A stretch of 64,000 nucleotides of DNA from Mytilus trossulus (taxonomy: Eukaryota; Mollusca; Bivalvia; Mytilida; Mytilidae): the NCBI RefSeq assembly GCF_036588685.1, contig NC_086375.1, positions 47,624,955 to 47,688,954 of the forward strand, written 5' to 3'. How positions within the stretch are numbered: position 1 is the stretch's first letter; every line of letters starts with the position of its first letter. The notes under the pieces were generated by a model. It did no database searches and was not told the DNA's origin. It saw nothing but the letters and a program-made list of their open reading frames with translations. Below, piece by piece: positions 35,703 to 46,589 of this stretch. The translations under genes and the position numbers were made by a program.

Positions 35703-36515
35703 CTGTAAAATAAAATAAAAACAAACTTTAACAAAATTGTTACATTGTATTGTATTTCAAAAACATATAGAGAATATGATAAGACTCAACAGTGGCTCTT
35801 GAATCATAACAGTTCATAGGCAAAATCAAAAATAAAGTTGGAAAGCATTGAAAACCTAAATCCTGAAAAGTAATGCAAAATACAGCTTAGGAAATCAGAT
35901 ACATATTATGACTGACTAACTGGTGATGATTGTTTTATTCAAGCTAAATTGTTTAGTCTGTTAAAAAAACCTGCAAAATTTCATCTGCTTTATTTTTGGG
36001 CTTAATGAGTGCAAATTGCGAACTTAGTGCTATTTTGGTACTGTGGTGATAACAGCTTGCAAATTGTATACTTCTTCTTCTTTCAGTACAGAGTCGGACT
36101 CTTCTTGAGTGTAAAAATGACTCTTGCTCGTTTAATCATGAGGCCTTCCCTCCTCACTTAATAATCAAAGAGCAGAATGCTCTGAGGGATACGATTGCCA
36201 TAGTTTTCATTGACACATGTATAGCAGTTCTGCCAAATTTTCATTAAACAAATACATGAGATTTGGCCAAAATTGAAAAGATCAAAGAGGAAAAAAATAG
36301 ATCCAAGAATACTGCCGCAAAAAAGCATGAACATGCGTGAGTCTCAAGCATTTTTGGCCAGTAACCCTGGTATAGCTGGATAGTATAATTCTCTAAACTA
36401 ATTCAACTGCACATGCAAAATGTAACAATCTGAATAGTCACTCAACTTAAAGAATAGCCAATCCCCGTTACAAGTGTATGAGCCATGTACTTATTGTGTT
36501 TTATCGAATTATAGT
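35703..36515. other. Probable intron of the membrane-protein gene
   Basis: Lies directly upstream, in minus-strand sense, of the terminal exon. No further exon was recognised. Confidence 0.35.
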
Positions 36516-36519
36516 TATC

Positions 36520-36600
36520 CTGTACCATTGTAAACTCGTACCACTAAAAAAACTTGTACCAATGCAAACTCGTACTATTGCTAACTCGTACCAACTTATT
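36520..36600. repeat. AACTCGTACC short tandem repeat
   Basis: Four to five units of 16-18 bases each containing ACTCGTAC. The same word array recurs at 42945-43020. Confidence 0.5.
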
Positions 36601-36780
36601 TAAATGCATTCAAATGGTGTTAAATGATGACTATACATGATATACGTTACTTTCACCCAATACCTCTTAAGATTACAGCTTTAATTAACTTAAATTGGAT
36701 ATATATATATTCAACATGTTCAATTTTAATAAGGTACAGTTAAAGCAATGTTTTAACTTTCCTCTGGATTAAGTTCTACA

Positions 36781-36930
36781 GTGGCGGCCCGGATCAAGAA
36801 CTTTTCCTAAGGGGGAGCCCGCTGACTGACCTAAGAGGGGGCCCGATCCAGTCATGCTTCAATGATTCCCTTTATAATCAACCAATTTTTTTCCACGAAA
36901 AAAGGGGGGGGGGGCTGGATCCGCCTATGT
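36781..36930. repeat. Short MITE-like repeat with GGATCC-containing ends
   Basis: GGCGGCCCGGATC at the left and GCTGGATCCGCC at the right, with G runs inside (GGGGGAGCCCG, GGGGGGGGGG). Common type in bivalves. Confidence 0.45.
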
Positions 36931-36934
36931 TCTA

Positions 36935-37655
36935 GTTTGAAAGATCAGTTAAAACATTAATGCTTTAAAACATTCTTTATTTTTGTCTAAGTTTTCATTT
37001 AACTCCTGTGTAAAATTCAAGTAATTCAACTTTATTTCTATTAAGTTTACAAACAGAAACCCATAAAACATCATATTTTTTAATATATTTTTCTGAATGG
37101 TACGACTTCCCAGTAGTACAAGTTAACTTGCTTCCGTATCTTGTCACCGTAATTCTAGGAGGAACCCTAAACTGGACCCCTGTTGTGTTCACTTATCGCT
37201 ACACTGACCTTCGGTGCGAAGCTATATATAGAACGGCGGACCAGTTCAGGAGGAACCCCATTTCTTACTCTTTAATAATTGAAGTTCCTTTGGGTCAGAG
37301 GGCATGACTCCTTTCCGTACACACTCCTCTGTTTACATTGAGGTCGTTCTTAATATAATACGACGTTTATCGGCATTAACCAGTTAATTCTTCTTGACGA
37401 ATACTTCGAAAAGGGAGACAACTCGAAACGATAATATGGAAGATTCCATTTCTGCTGAAGGGGTGTTATAGGTAATTTTTACGATGAAACATTTATTTTA
37501 ATTTAAATTATGCATATGATTTAAAATTATGCAACAACAATAGCCCTCCATATGCAGACAAACATAGAAAGAATCCCATGAGTTTCAAATTAATCAATGA
37601 AGCGGGGAATCACTTAATCTCCTTGAAATCAGGAAAACTACACGCATGTGGGGTC
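36935..37655. other. Gene-free stretch with possible promoter-like sequence
   Basis: Holds GCTATATATAGAACGG (about 37221) and AAAGGGAGACAACTC (about 37409), a word common in mollusc 5' regions, plus AGGAGGAACCC twice (about 37157 and 37249). No adjoining coding exon was found, so promoter status is open. Confidence 0.25.
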
Positions 37656-37660
37656 TCACT

Positions 37661-38777
37661 AATTAGCGACAAAAAGCGTCAAGAAGCGACAAGAAGAAAA
37701 AAATAGTGACAAGAAGCAACAAGAAGCTATTTAGCGACAAGAATACATTTTGTTATCACATACATCAAAATATTTTTTTAGGATTATATTGAAAGATGAA
37801 GAAATAAAAAAATTTCGAGGAAGAGATTGTGTACTTTTTATTATCATATTGATAGATAAATAAATTAAACATGTATAAGAGCAAAAGAAAAGTAAACGCT
37901 ATAAAATGAAAATAAAAACAAAAATTTGTCACCTTCCTTTTGAAGGATTTAATAAAACAAAAACATGAAATATTATTTCCTTCCTAACTGTACAATTAAT
38001 TTTTCCTGATAGGACCAACATTAGCTGTGGCTTCACTCTAATGTAATACACAATAAAGAGCATCAAATGAGATTAACTTGGTGCGTGTCCTTTGTTTAAT
38101 TGCTACAATAACATCCATTAACACCTTCATCAATTACACGCACCAGAAAATACAATTATTGTACCGAATAGTGAACACCTGTTGAAAACTCAAGATTGTC
38201 ATCAGTTTCCTTTAATCTTCAATCTATATGCATAAACATGATGAATATCGTTAAATGAGACAATACACTAAATAAAATGATGAAAAATATTCACATTTTA
38301 ATTATGTTTTTCTCTTGTTTGATTTCAGTTCTTAATTTGTATTTCACAATTTGTGTATGTATTTTCTGGACAATTATGCACAAATAATGCATTTTGCAAG
38401 TTAATTATATATTGTACAAAAATAGTTTTAAAAACAATTAAAAAGACAAAACATATTATTGTTCTAAAACACAAGTAAGAGTAATACCATAAAACGACAG
38501 GGTAAAGGTAATACTTCCTGTGATACCTTTATAAAATATCATGTAAATAAATGTAGCAACTGAATTAGATTTACAAGTTTCATTTTTTTCCCTATCAAAA
38601 TTAACTTTCCTGTCGTTGAAATTGTTTTCTTTTGCATATTTTTTTAATATTTATTTCGAATAATTAATATAAATAAAAAAATGTTTTCTTGTCGCTAAAT
38701 AGTTTCTTGTTGCTAATATTATTCTTCTTGTCGCTTCTTGACGCTTTTTGTCTCTACAATTCTTTTTGTCTCTAATT
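37661..38777. mobile_element. Foldback element with GCGACAAGAAG tandem words in its ends
   Basis: Left end has AGCGACAAAAAGCGTCAAGA, AGCGACAAGAAG and CTATTTAGCGACAAGAA (37664-37743). The right end has the complement (TTCTTGTCGCTAAATAG, CTTCTTGTCGCTTCTTGACG, TTTTTGTCTCTA, 38689-38777). The interior of about 940 bases is AT-rich with no gene. Confidence 0.6.
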
Positions 38778-38779
38778 AT

Positions 38780-39790
38780 TACTGAACGTAAATTCAAAAA
38801 TCTAAATGTGCCTAAAATTACGCTATTTTTTTAAAAAGAAAATAATAAACAGAAACGAAAAATATGGTTGTTAACATTTCATGTTCGGTGTCATTTGTTC
38901 TCTTTTGGAAAACTGTCTCATTGGGATCACACTTTCTTTCGGGCACCCTTCTTTCTAATTTTTATTGACGGAAGATACTAATATGATACGCAAAACTGAT
39001 ACAAAAAAGACGGGAGATACCAAAGAATAATCAAAACTAACATGTCAAAACTCATAAGTCAAAGAGACATGATATACCATAGAAATAAATAATTAAGAAA
39101 AAGATTTGGTGTCTTTAAACTATGATAACCCCATCACAATCGTTGTGTGTGTGTCCCAAGTCTGGAACCTGCACTTTGTGACAAATGTCAGACCTGCTGG
39201 TTGAAAAATAAAGTCCTGAATGAACCTGTGTATATATAGTTAATTCAACATAGCTTATAAAACATTTGCATTTTCATTCAAGAAGAGTCAAAAGCAACTT
39301 AAATTGTGATAAAAATATTTAATTTTAACGATAATCCAATTAAAAGATTCAAGTGAAATGTTTATTTAGATTAATGATCCAATTATCACCTAATATCAAT
39401 ACAAGGTGTAAATTACAACTGGCACACGTTATGTAATTAAAAATTTCAATGGACGAACACACGTCTTTAAATTATATATTTGGTTCATGGGGTAGCAATA
39501 CTATTATTTTTATTTTATAAATAAAACAGTTTAAGATATATATATTAATGCAGTATAAGCAAGTTGAATTAGTTTGAATAATTTCACCGGGCAATCTTCT
39601 TTTTCTCTTTAGGTTTAGGATTCATCATCAACAAGGTATTTTGTATTCAAATATGTTCCTGTATAAATATAAAGTCATTCTTTCTCTTCAATGGACACTT
39701 GTCTAAAATTAAAACAAATAGAAAAGACAATGCTGTGCGAGTTTAAATACATCTACCCCTATGATCCTGTTATTCATGTCTTTTATTTCC
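38780..39790. other. Gene-free stretch
   Basis: Contains a fragment of the YIDD-RT tail family near 39000-39080 (GGGAGATACCAAAGAATAAT). Otherwise nothing seen. Confidence 0.35.
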
Positions 39791-40129
39791 CCGACAAGGT
39801 CCGAATTTTGTAGCTCAACCATTATATTTTCGATAAAATTCTTTATCATTTTAATGATAAATTATACCTTTCCTATAACAAAATTCATACTTCAAGGAGA
39901 TTGATTGAAAACAGTTAAAGATTTTGAATAAATTTGACCACAGTCTTTTCAAGCAAATGTATGTTATTTAATTTTCCGTTCAGGTCCGAGTTTTCAACGA
40001 TATTTTTCATATCTTTTTTTTTAACTTTATCATTATACTGAATTTTTAGTTTCACAAAATCTAAAGTTGAAAGATAACCATTCAATATTAAAAAAGTTAT
40101 TGAAGTTAGAATTAGTCCGAACATAGATT

Positions 40130-40372
40130 TTCAGGTCCCTTCAGGTCTTTTCATTTCTCCCTTCAGGTCGAACTTTTGGCATCAAAATTTTGTTTTTAAT
40201 TTAAAAAATTTAAATTTTAATGAAATATGGCTATTAACAATTGATTAAATTCCAACTTGAAGAAATTCCATCCAATAATAAAAAAGTTGTTGCAATTTGA
40301 ATAATTTTAGTCGTATACTTTCAGGTCTTTTCAGGTCTTTTCAGGTCCACTTTCAGGTCTTTAGTGTAACCC
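40130..40372. repeat. TTTCAGGTCT decamer repeats
   Basis: TTTTCAGGTC occurs in short head-to-tail runs at about 40128-40170 and 40318-40362. Wider, GGTCCGA-TTTT blocks recur at 39800, 39983 and 40167, about 183 bases apart, suggesting an old tandem array. Confidence 0.5.
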
Positions 40373-40434
40373 CATTAATACATAAATAAACCGCGACTTG
40401 CGATTTGGAACAAGAACGTTTATTAAATGATATG

Positions 40435-42212
40435 ATGAATGGTTCTCCATTTCTTTATGAGATTACAGTATCAAATATCAGTTTCATAACGGTAAAATAT
40501 AGAAATACTCCACTTCAGTTCTTGTGACAGAAATAGAATTATCGATCGGCTTTCAGAGAACTCTCGCAAGTTATCAAAATTGGGGAATTCCCTCTGACGT
40601 GTTTCTAAATTTATAAAAACACTAAATATAAATGCTGTTTAATTCTGATTTTCCGTATAGTTAAAAACACGCAAATAAGTCTAGGAAAATATCACACTTC
40701 AAGATTATGAGTAAAACATTACAGGAAAGTTGTTTATGTTCAATTGATATGCTTGTTTTTACCTTTTATAAAGCAAGACAATCATAAGAATCTGAGATGT
40801 TGCTGAATGTTTAGAATAAAACGAATGACGTGAGGGAGTGTATCATAGGGTCAACGGTAAAAGTCTACAGATTGCTTGACAGCAATCGTATCCCAAAAAC
40901 TATTTACAAGAAAATTTACAAATAAAACTATGTACATCTGGGGTCAAAGGAGTTCTAGGTGTGTGAAGCTCCTGTCAAGGCCTCTGGCAGGATGGTAAGG
41001 CTGGCCTTGAACTCTTCTAGTGTAGCTGCTGTTGTGGCTTTTTCCGGTAGAGTGTTCCATTCCCTGGTTGATCTTGGGAAGAAGGAGTACCTGTATTGAT
41101 CTTTTAGAGTGCGCTGTTGGTGTATGCGGTGGCCTCCTCTGGTCCTTGAATCTCCGGGTTTGTAATAATTAGAGGGGTCAATATCCACCAATCTATTGCG
41201 GATCTTGTATGCCATGGTGAGTCGGTCTTTGCAGCGGCGATCTTTAAGAGGCTCCCATTTGAGTCTATCCATTAGGGAGCTGACACAACCTGGGGATACG
41301 TCTTGGTATTCATTGTACACGAACCTAGCTGCCCTTCTCTGTACTTGTTCTAGTTCTTTTTCAAGGTTATGTAGATAAGGGTCCCATACAGTGGATGCAT
41401 ATTCCAGGGTTGGTCTGACCATGGTGATGTAGGCGTTGGCTTTGACTTCTGGTTTACACCGTCCTAGGTTCCTTCTCAGAAAGCCTAGTGTCCTTGATGC
41501 TTTGCCTACTGTCTGGTTGATATGTGTCTTCCACTGTAGGTCATGGTTTATGGTGACTCCCAGGTATTTCCCATGCTCGACTGCATCTAGTGTGTGACCA
41601 TGTAGTTGGTAGTTCCTTATCAGTGGGTTTCTTTTGTTGGTAATCCGTATCACGATGCACTTCTCAGGATGGAAATTCATCTGCCATTGTGATTCCCACT
41701 CTTGGAGTTTGTTTAGATCGTCTTGAAGTGTCTCGCTATCCTTCACATTCTTTATTTTCCTATAAACTAGGCAATCGTCTGCAAACAACCTTGCCTCAGA
41801 AGATGTTGATTGTGGCAGGTCATTAATGTAAGCCAGAAATAATAGGGGTCCGATGACTGTTCCCTGAGGCACCCCTGAGATGACGTCTAGGGGGCCAGAC
41901 TTATGCCCTTCAAGCAATACGGCTTGTGTTCACTTGCTTAGGAAGTCTTGTATCCATTTGAGTGTTACTCCACGTATTCCGTAATAGTCCATTTTTTGGA
42001 GGAGTCTCTTGTGGGGCACTTTGTCAAAGGCTTTGGAGAAATCAAGCAGAATGATGTCTGTCTGTTCTCCTTGGTCTAAATTCTTGCCAATTTCGTCTAG
42101 TGTTATCAGGAGTTGTGTTTCACAAGATCTTTTGGATCTGAAACCATGTTGATGGTCACAAAAGATCTGGTGGCGGTCAAAGTGATCCATTCATATGTTC
42201 AAATAGAAATCC
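40435..42212 (-). mobile_element. Whole LINE insertion, candidate boundaries
   Basis: The 13-mer ATTAAATGATATG occurs at 40422-40434 and again at 42213-42225, flanking the reverse transcriptase fragment. This is a plausible target-site duplication. It would leave a 3' UTR of about 520 bases below the stop. The boundary call is inference. Confidence 0.45.
40955..42190 (-). pseudogene. LINE reverse transcriptase ORF2 fragment, one internal stop
   Basis: Two open segments in the same frame (42190-41930 and 41917-40955), separated by a single TGA at 41930-41932. Seen: LLDFSKAFDKVPHKRLL (motif A), SGVPQGTVIGPLLFLAYIND (motif B), RLFADDCLVY (catalytic FADD), KYLGVTINHDLQWKTHI, LGFLRRNLG, VRPTLEYASTVWDP and the C-terminal EWNTLP block. 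This is a Jockey/CR1-type non-LTR element. The endonuclease and the N-terminal part of RT are missing, so the copy is 5' truncated. The stop sits where R/K-T-Q follows FLSK, and CGA to TGA by CpG decay would explain it. Confidence 0.9.
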
Positions 42213-42244
42213 ATTAAATGATATGTATCTAGTATAAATTTGTA

Positions 42245-42430
42245 TTTTCTGTCAATGTTGAACCAGTTTCACGCGCTTAAAAACACGACATCCAGATATC
42301 CTGGGCTTAAAAAACACAAAATCCCGAGGTCCCAAAATTCGAAGAAAGTATTCCTGATCCCGAAAGGGTCAATCCTGAAATCCTGAGCTTAAAAACACCC
42401 GATCCCGGAGTCCCGATAAAGATCCTATCC
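42245..42430. repeat. Degenerate ATCCCGGAGTCCCGA-type repeat
   Basis: The words GCTTAAAAACACCCGATCCC, ATCCCGAGGTCCC and CCTGATCCCGAAAGGGTC recur irregularly. It follows the LINE insertion directly. Confidence 0.4.
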
Positions 42431-42944
42431 CCCCTCTGTATATCTGTCATTTTTCAATGTTTTTTTTTTGTTATTAGGACCATCATCATATGGGTCAATG
42501 CATGATTTAAATAAAAAAGTTGATTTGATCAAAGATAAATTATGTCACTTTATCTTTAATATACTGAGATGATAGACCATAGACATACGTGATAATGACC
42601 CAGTTTTTTTTAATGGAAAAAGTAAAAACACAAAAATAGTGAACTCCGAGGAAAATGGGGACTTACAATGTTGTATTTCAATATAAACGTTGCCTTATGT
42701 AAGGCTTATATTTATAGAAATTGTGTCTTGCCTCATGTCAGATAACTATATTGTCATGTCAATTCAGCATCACTCTATATGATTGTTTTCTTTTTTGTGA
42801 TGATCATGTGCCACGCAAAGTTCCAACGGGTGGGAAAAGCTAGAAATACTCCGAAGGATTACTACTGGTTACCTTTTGTACCAGTTCGGTCTTATCTAAA
42901 TACCACAAAACAAAATAAATATATATATAAGGTGTATAACTCTG

Positions 42945-43020
42945 AACGGGTACACGACAACTCGTACTTTCGGCAACTCGTACTCAACTAACTCATACCC
43001 TATATTTACCAACTCGTACC
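42945..43020. repeat. AACTCGTACC short tandem repeat, second locus
   Basis: GACAACTCGTACTTTCGGCA, ACTCGTACTCAACTAACTCA and ACCAACTCGTACCCATG, spaced like the array at 36520-36600. Confidence 0.45.
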
Positions 43021-43410
43021 CATGCATTATTTGATATTATTTATCATGTTTATATGTATAGTTATTGTAACTTTCTTTCGTATATCAGTATATATAGCAA
43101 CATTTAAATAAAAAAAAAACTTTCATTGTTTCAAATAAAATGCAAATAAATTGTTTTGAATATATATAAAAGCTTCATAAGTATTCCTTAGAATTGATTG
43201 TTTGAAATTGTTTGGACGGCAATTTATTTGATATGCACATTAAAATAATTATGAATACACAATATACTAATCAGTGGTCATTAGTGGATATAACATACCT
43301 ACAATAATAAAACGGATTTGTTTAAATTAGAATAAACATAGCGAAGTAAATGGAAACAAAAATTCGGTATAAGTGCGGCACTATGAACATCAGAGACCGT
43401 TGAGCTATTT

Positions 43411-43500
43411 AAGAAATTATTCCTTCACGTCATGCTCTATGCTCATTTTAACATGGGTAGGCGTTATCTTTGCAAATATTTTACACTGAGCGTTAGCCAA
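43411..43500. repeat. Half copy of the 50747 palindrome
   Basis: AAATTATTCCTTCACGTCAT, CTCTATGCTCATTTTAACAT and ACACTGAGCGTTAGC match the left arm and centre of 50747-50908; the right arm is missing. Confidence 0.55.
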
Positions 43501-43716
43501 TGACATAGGAAAAGGTACTATTTTTTTAAAGAAAAATCACATCAAATTATTTTGAAAATAAAAACTAACATACAACATGATAAACTTTTTGATTTAAAAC
43601 TTATACATGTTGACACTGTAGACAAACTAGTGAAAAAGATCAATATAAAACTGTAGCGTCTTTTTGCAAGTCGTTGATGTAATACAGAGAGAGACTTGGC
43701 TCAAAAACTGAGCGTT

Positions 43717-43845
43717 ATGGATACTACACATAAATCCAAATGGACGGATGATGAATATGCTCATTTCTTAAACGACCATTTGCGTTCTTCCAACCGAACA
43801 GTTCTTTGTAAACATATTGGTGTTGACTCTAATACATCAAACTAA
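43717..43845 (+). other. Small open frame, 42 codons, uncertain
   Basis: ATG at 43717 reads MDTTHKSKWTDDEYAHFLND and continues to a TAA at 43843. The composition is protein-like (KW..DE...FLNDHL), and it could be the first exon of a gene or of a transposon. No splice partner was found. Confidence 0.25.
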
Positions 43846-44346
43846 TAGTGTGTATACAAGTAAGCTCTAATTTGCCTAAACATGTTTGCCCTAGCGAAAT
43901 TCTTTTATCGGTATACATTGTATTAGTTTGTTATCCCGCATGTATGATGTTCTCTAAATCAGCAGGATTAGCCTTTACTAATACCATGAATACTAGGTTG
44001 TAACTTGTAAACAATGTTGATTATCTCACAATAGGTCATAAAAGATGATACAATTATCATATGCTCCACAACTTTACAACATATTGACGTCAGGAAATTG
44101 GCTTGTTGTTTGCTGCAGTATTGTATTGATTCTATCTAACTCAGAACTGGTGGAGGAAAAATCCAGTCTGTTGGGCTGAGCACAGAGTGTAAAAACAAAT
44201 TAAGTGACATTGGTAAAAGGCTATCCCAATTGATTGGCAACTCGTAACATTTGTACAATATGCAAACAGAAGATGTCTATGGTGATATTTTAATTAAAAA
44301 AATATTCACCTGTATAAAAATCAGCTCAAATGAAAAAATAAACAGC

Positions 44347-45314
44347 TGCGCCATGAGCGCATGATACGCCCGACGTCTTGTGTGGAAGTTTTATGCAATA
44401 ATCATAAATAGTTTCTGCTGAGAAAGTTTTAAGCAATAACCATATATTGTTTTTGAGACACGGCGGGACATGTAAACCCCCAACCCTGTTTTTTTTTTTT
44501 ACAAAAAACTAAATATCACTAAAATAAAATTTTGAATCAAAACCAAAAAGTATACAGATCTTTAGATTAATATAACAAAGAAGTGTGTAAAGTTTTAAGC
44601 AATAATCATAAATTATTTTTGAGATACGGCACGACATGTAAAAAAACCCTCCCCTGATTAACAAAATACTCAATAACTCCAAAATAAAGTTTTGAATCAT
44701 CACCAAAAAGTATACAGATCTTTAGATTAATATAACAAAGAAGTGTGTAAAGTTTTAAGCAATAATCATAAATTGTTTTTGAGATACGGCACAACATGTA
44801 AAAAATGGAATTTTGAATCATCACCAAAAAGTATACAGATCTTTAGATTAATATAACAAAGACATGTGTAAAGTTTTAAGCAAAAATCATAAATCGTTTT
44901 TGAGATATGGTGCGACATGTAAAAAAAAACCTCCCCCTTTTTTACAAAATACTCAATAACTCAAAAATAAAACATTGAATCATCACCAAAAAGTATACAG
45001 ATATTAAGATTAATATAACTAAGAAGTGTTTAAAGTTTTAAGCCATAATCAAGAATCGTTTTTGAGAAACGGTGCTACATGTGAAAAAAAACACACCCCT
45101 GTTTTAGTTACAAAGTGCCGTAACTCAAAAAGTTTTGATCTTATTTTCACCAAAAAGTATACAGATCATTTGACCATCATAAGAAACAACTATGTTAAGT
45201 TTCATGAAATTTGGATAAGTCGTTCTCAAGTTACGGTGCGACATGTTTACGCCGGACAGACAGACGGACGGACGGACGGACACCGGACATTTGTATACCA
45301 TAATACGGGCGTAT
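44347..45314 (+). mobile_element. Element with five ~160-bp tandem repeats
   Basis: Begins TGCGCCATGAGCGCATGATA and ends ATAATACGGGCGTATA. The core word GTATACAGAT recurs at about 44550, 44710, 44831, 44992 and 45158 (one unit shortened). A GACGGACGGACGG microsatellite precedes the right end. Its left end matches the reversed right end of the 17944-18610 element, so the two are one family in opposite orientation. Confidence 0.7.
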
Positions 45315-45959
45315 AAAAAACCCAAATCTTTTTTTTATATATTTTTTCCTTAACTTTAGTATCCTCGGTTTTCGTTGTTGTCTTTTTGTCATGCAGCTTC
45401 TTTAAGATGTATTGAAGTACAAGATTATGGTTGTTGATAGGATTTTTAAATGATTGGTGTAGGGGTCATATTGATTCTAGTGCTGTTCTTCAAGTCCCAA
45501 CATGGGTAATTCATATCCCAGCCAATGATGATATTGGAATAATTAGTATTTTACAGTGCTATATTTATTTATTAAGGTATACAGGAATTTTTTTATGAGA
45601 CAAGTGCCTGTGGTTTCACCGTATTTTTCAAACCATTTATTCCTCCATTATGAAAATCTGTCACCTATTCAACATGGCTGCATATAACCAAGAAATGGCC
45701 TGATACTGCTGAATAATGGGAAATACAGGTTTTACGTCAATGAGCCATCAATGTTTGGTAATGAAATGTTGAATTAGCCTTAAGTTAACATTGTATCGTT
45801 TTGTTTAAAATAAATAAAAAGACCAAAGATTACATAGGATTGAGTTGCAGCACATTTCTAACCCATTATCTGAGATCTAGCTTCTACATTTTATTAAACA
45901 TGTTTTTTTCAGATATTGTAGTAATATTCAATGATTTATGTATGTGCTTGTTTTTGATA

Positions 45960-46560
45960 TAAAATAAGAGCCTGCATCGCTCACCTGTCAAAATAATATC
46001 TTGTATTGGTGATTTTTTTATGCTGTTTAGTTTCTTCAAATGAAATAATGTTGGCAAAAACACAAAAAATGGTCAAACATTATCAGTTATGGGGAATAAC
46101 TATTTATTGCTATAAAAAGTCATCTAATGTTTTCAGTCTGACATTTTTATACATATAGATTGTATTGCAGGTCCTTTAAATACAGTCAAAATCATCATTA
46201 AAGGGCAACCACTCCTTAAAGAGTTGTGGGATAATATAGCTGGTGGAAAAAGGCTGCAGATCTTGCCAATCCAAGCATTTCCTCGATCTGTTATGATTTT
46301 CAAAATTTAGGACAATTAAAGTATTGAATCTACAACATAGACGTCAAAAAAGACTTTTAAGGTGAGCTTAAATCGTAAATGGAGGAAATACAACCTTTTG
46401 ATTGAAGGGACTTGCTGAAAACAGCATTTAAAGATACATCATCTTTGTTTTTAAAAAGCAATTCAGGACACTGTATAGTTATATATCTGAAGTAGTCCAA
46501 ATTTCTTCTATTACTTTATTAATAGACCCTGAATACCTTCTTGAAAGTTTTGTGCTGTTT
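45960..46560 (+). repeat. Probable dispersed repeat, one copy
   Basis: GAGCCTGCATCGCTCACCTG, GTTGGCAAAAACACAAAAAA and the GGGCAACCACTCCTTA block resemble a repeat frequent in bivalve introns. Only one copy is in this window, so the call rests on memory. Confidence 0.35.
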
Positions 46561-46589
46561 GGAACTATTGTTATAACCAGATGCTTCGC

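Noticed and set aside
36995..37192. 65-codon minus-strand open frame near a TATA-like sequence
   Set aside because: No splice partners, no recognisable domain; possible 5' region but not supported as coding.
44509..44827. Two overlapping minus-strand open frames with repeated peptides
   Set aside because: Both translate the 160-bp tandem repeats of the element at 44347-45314.
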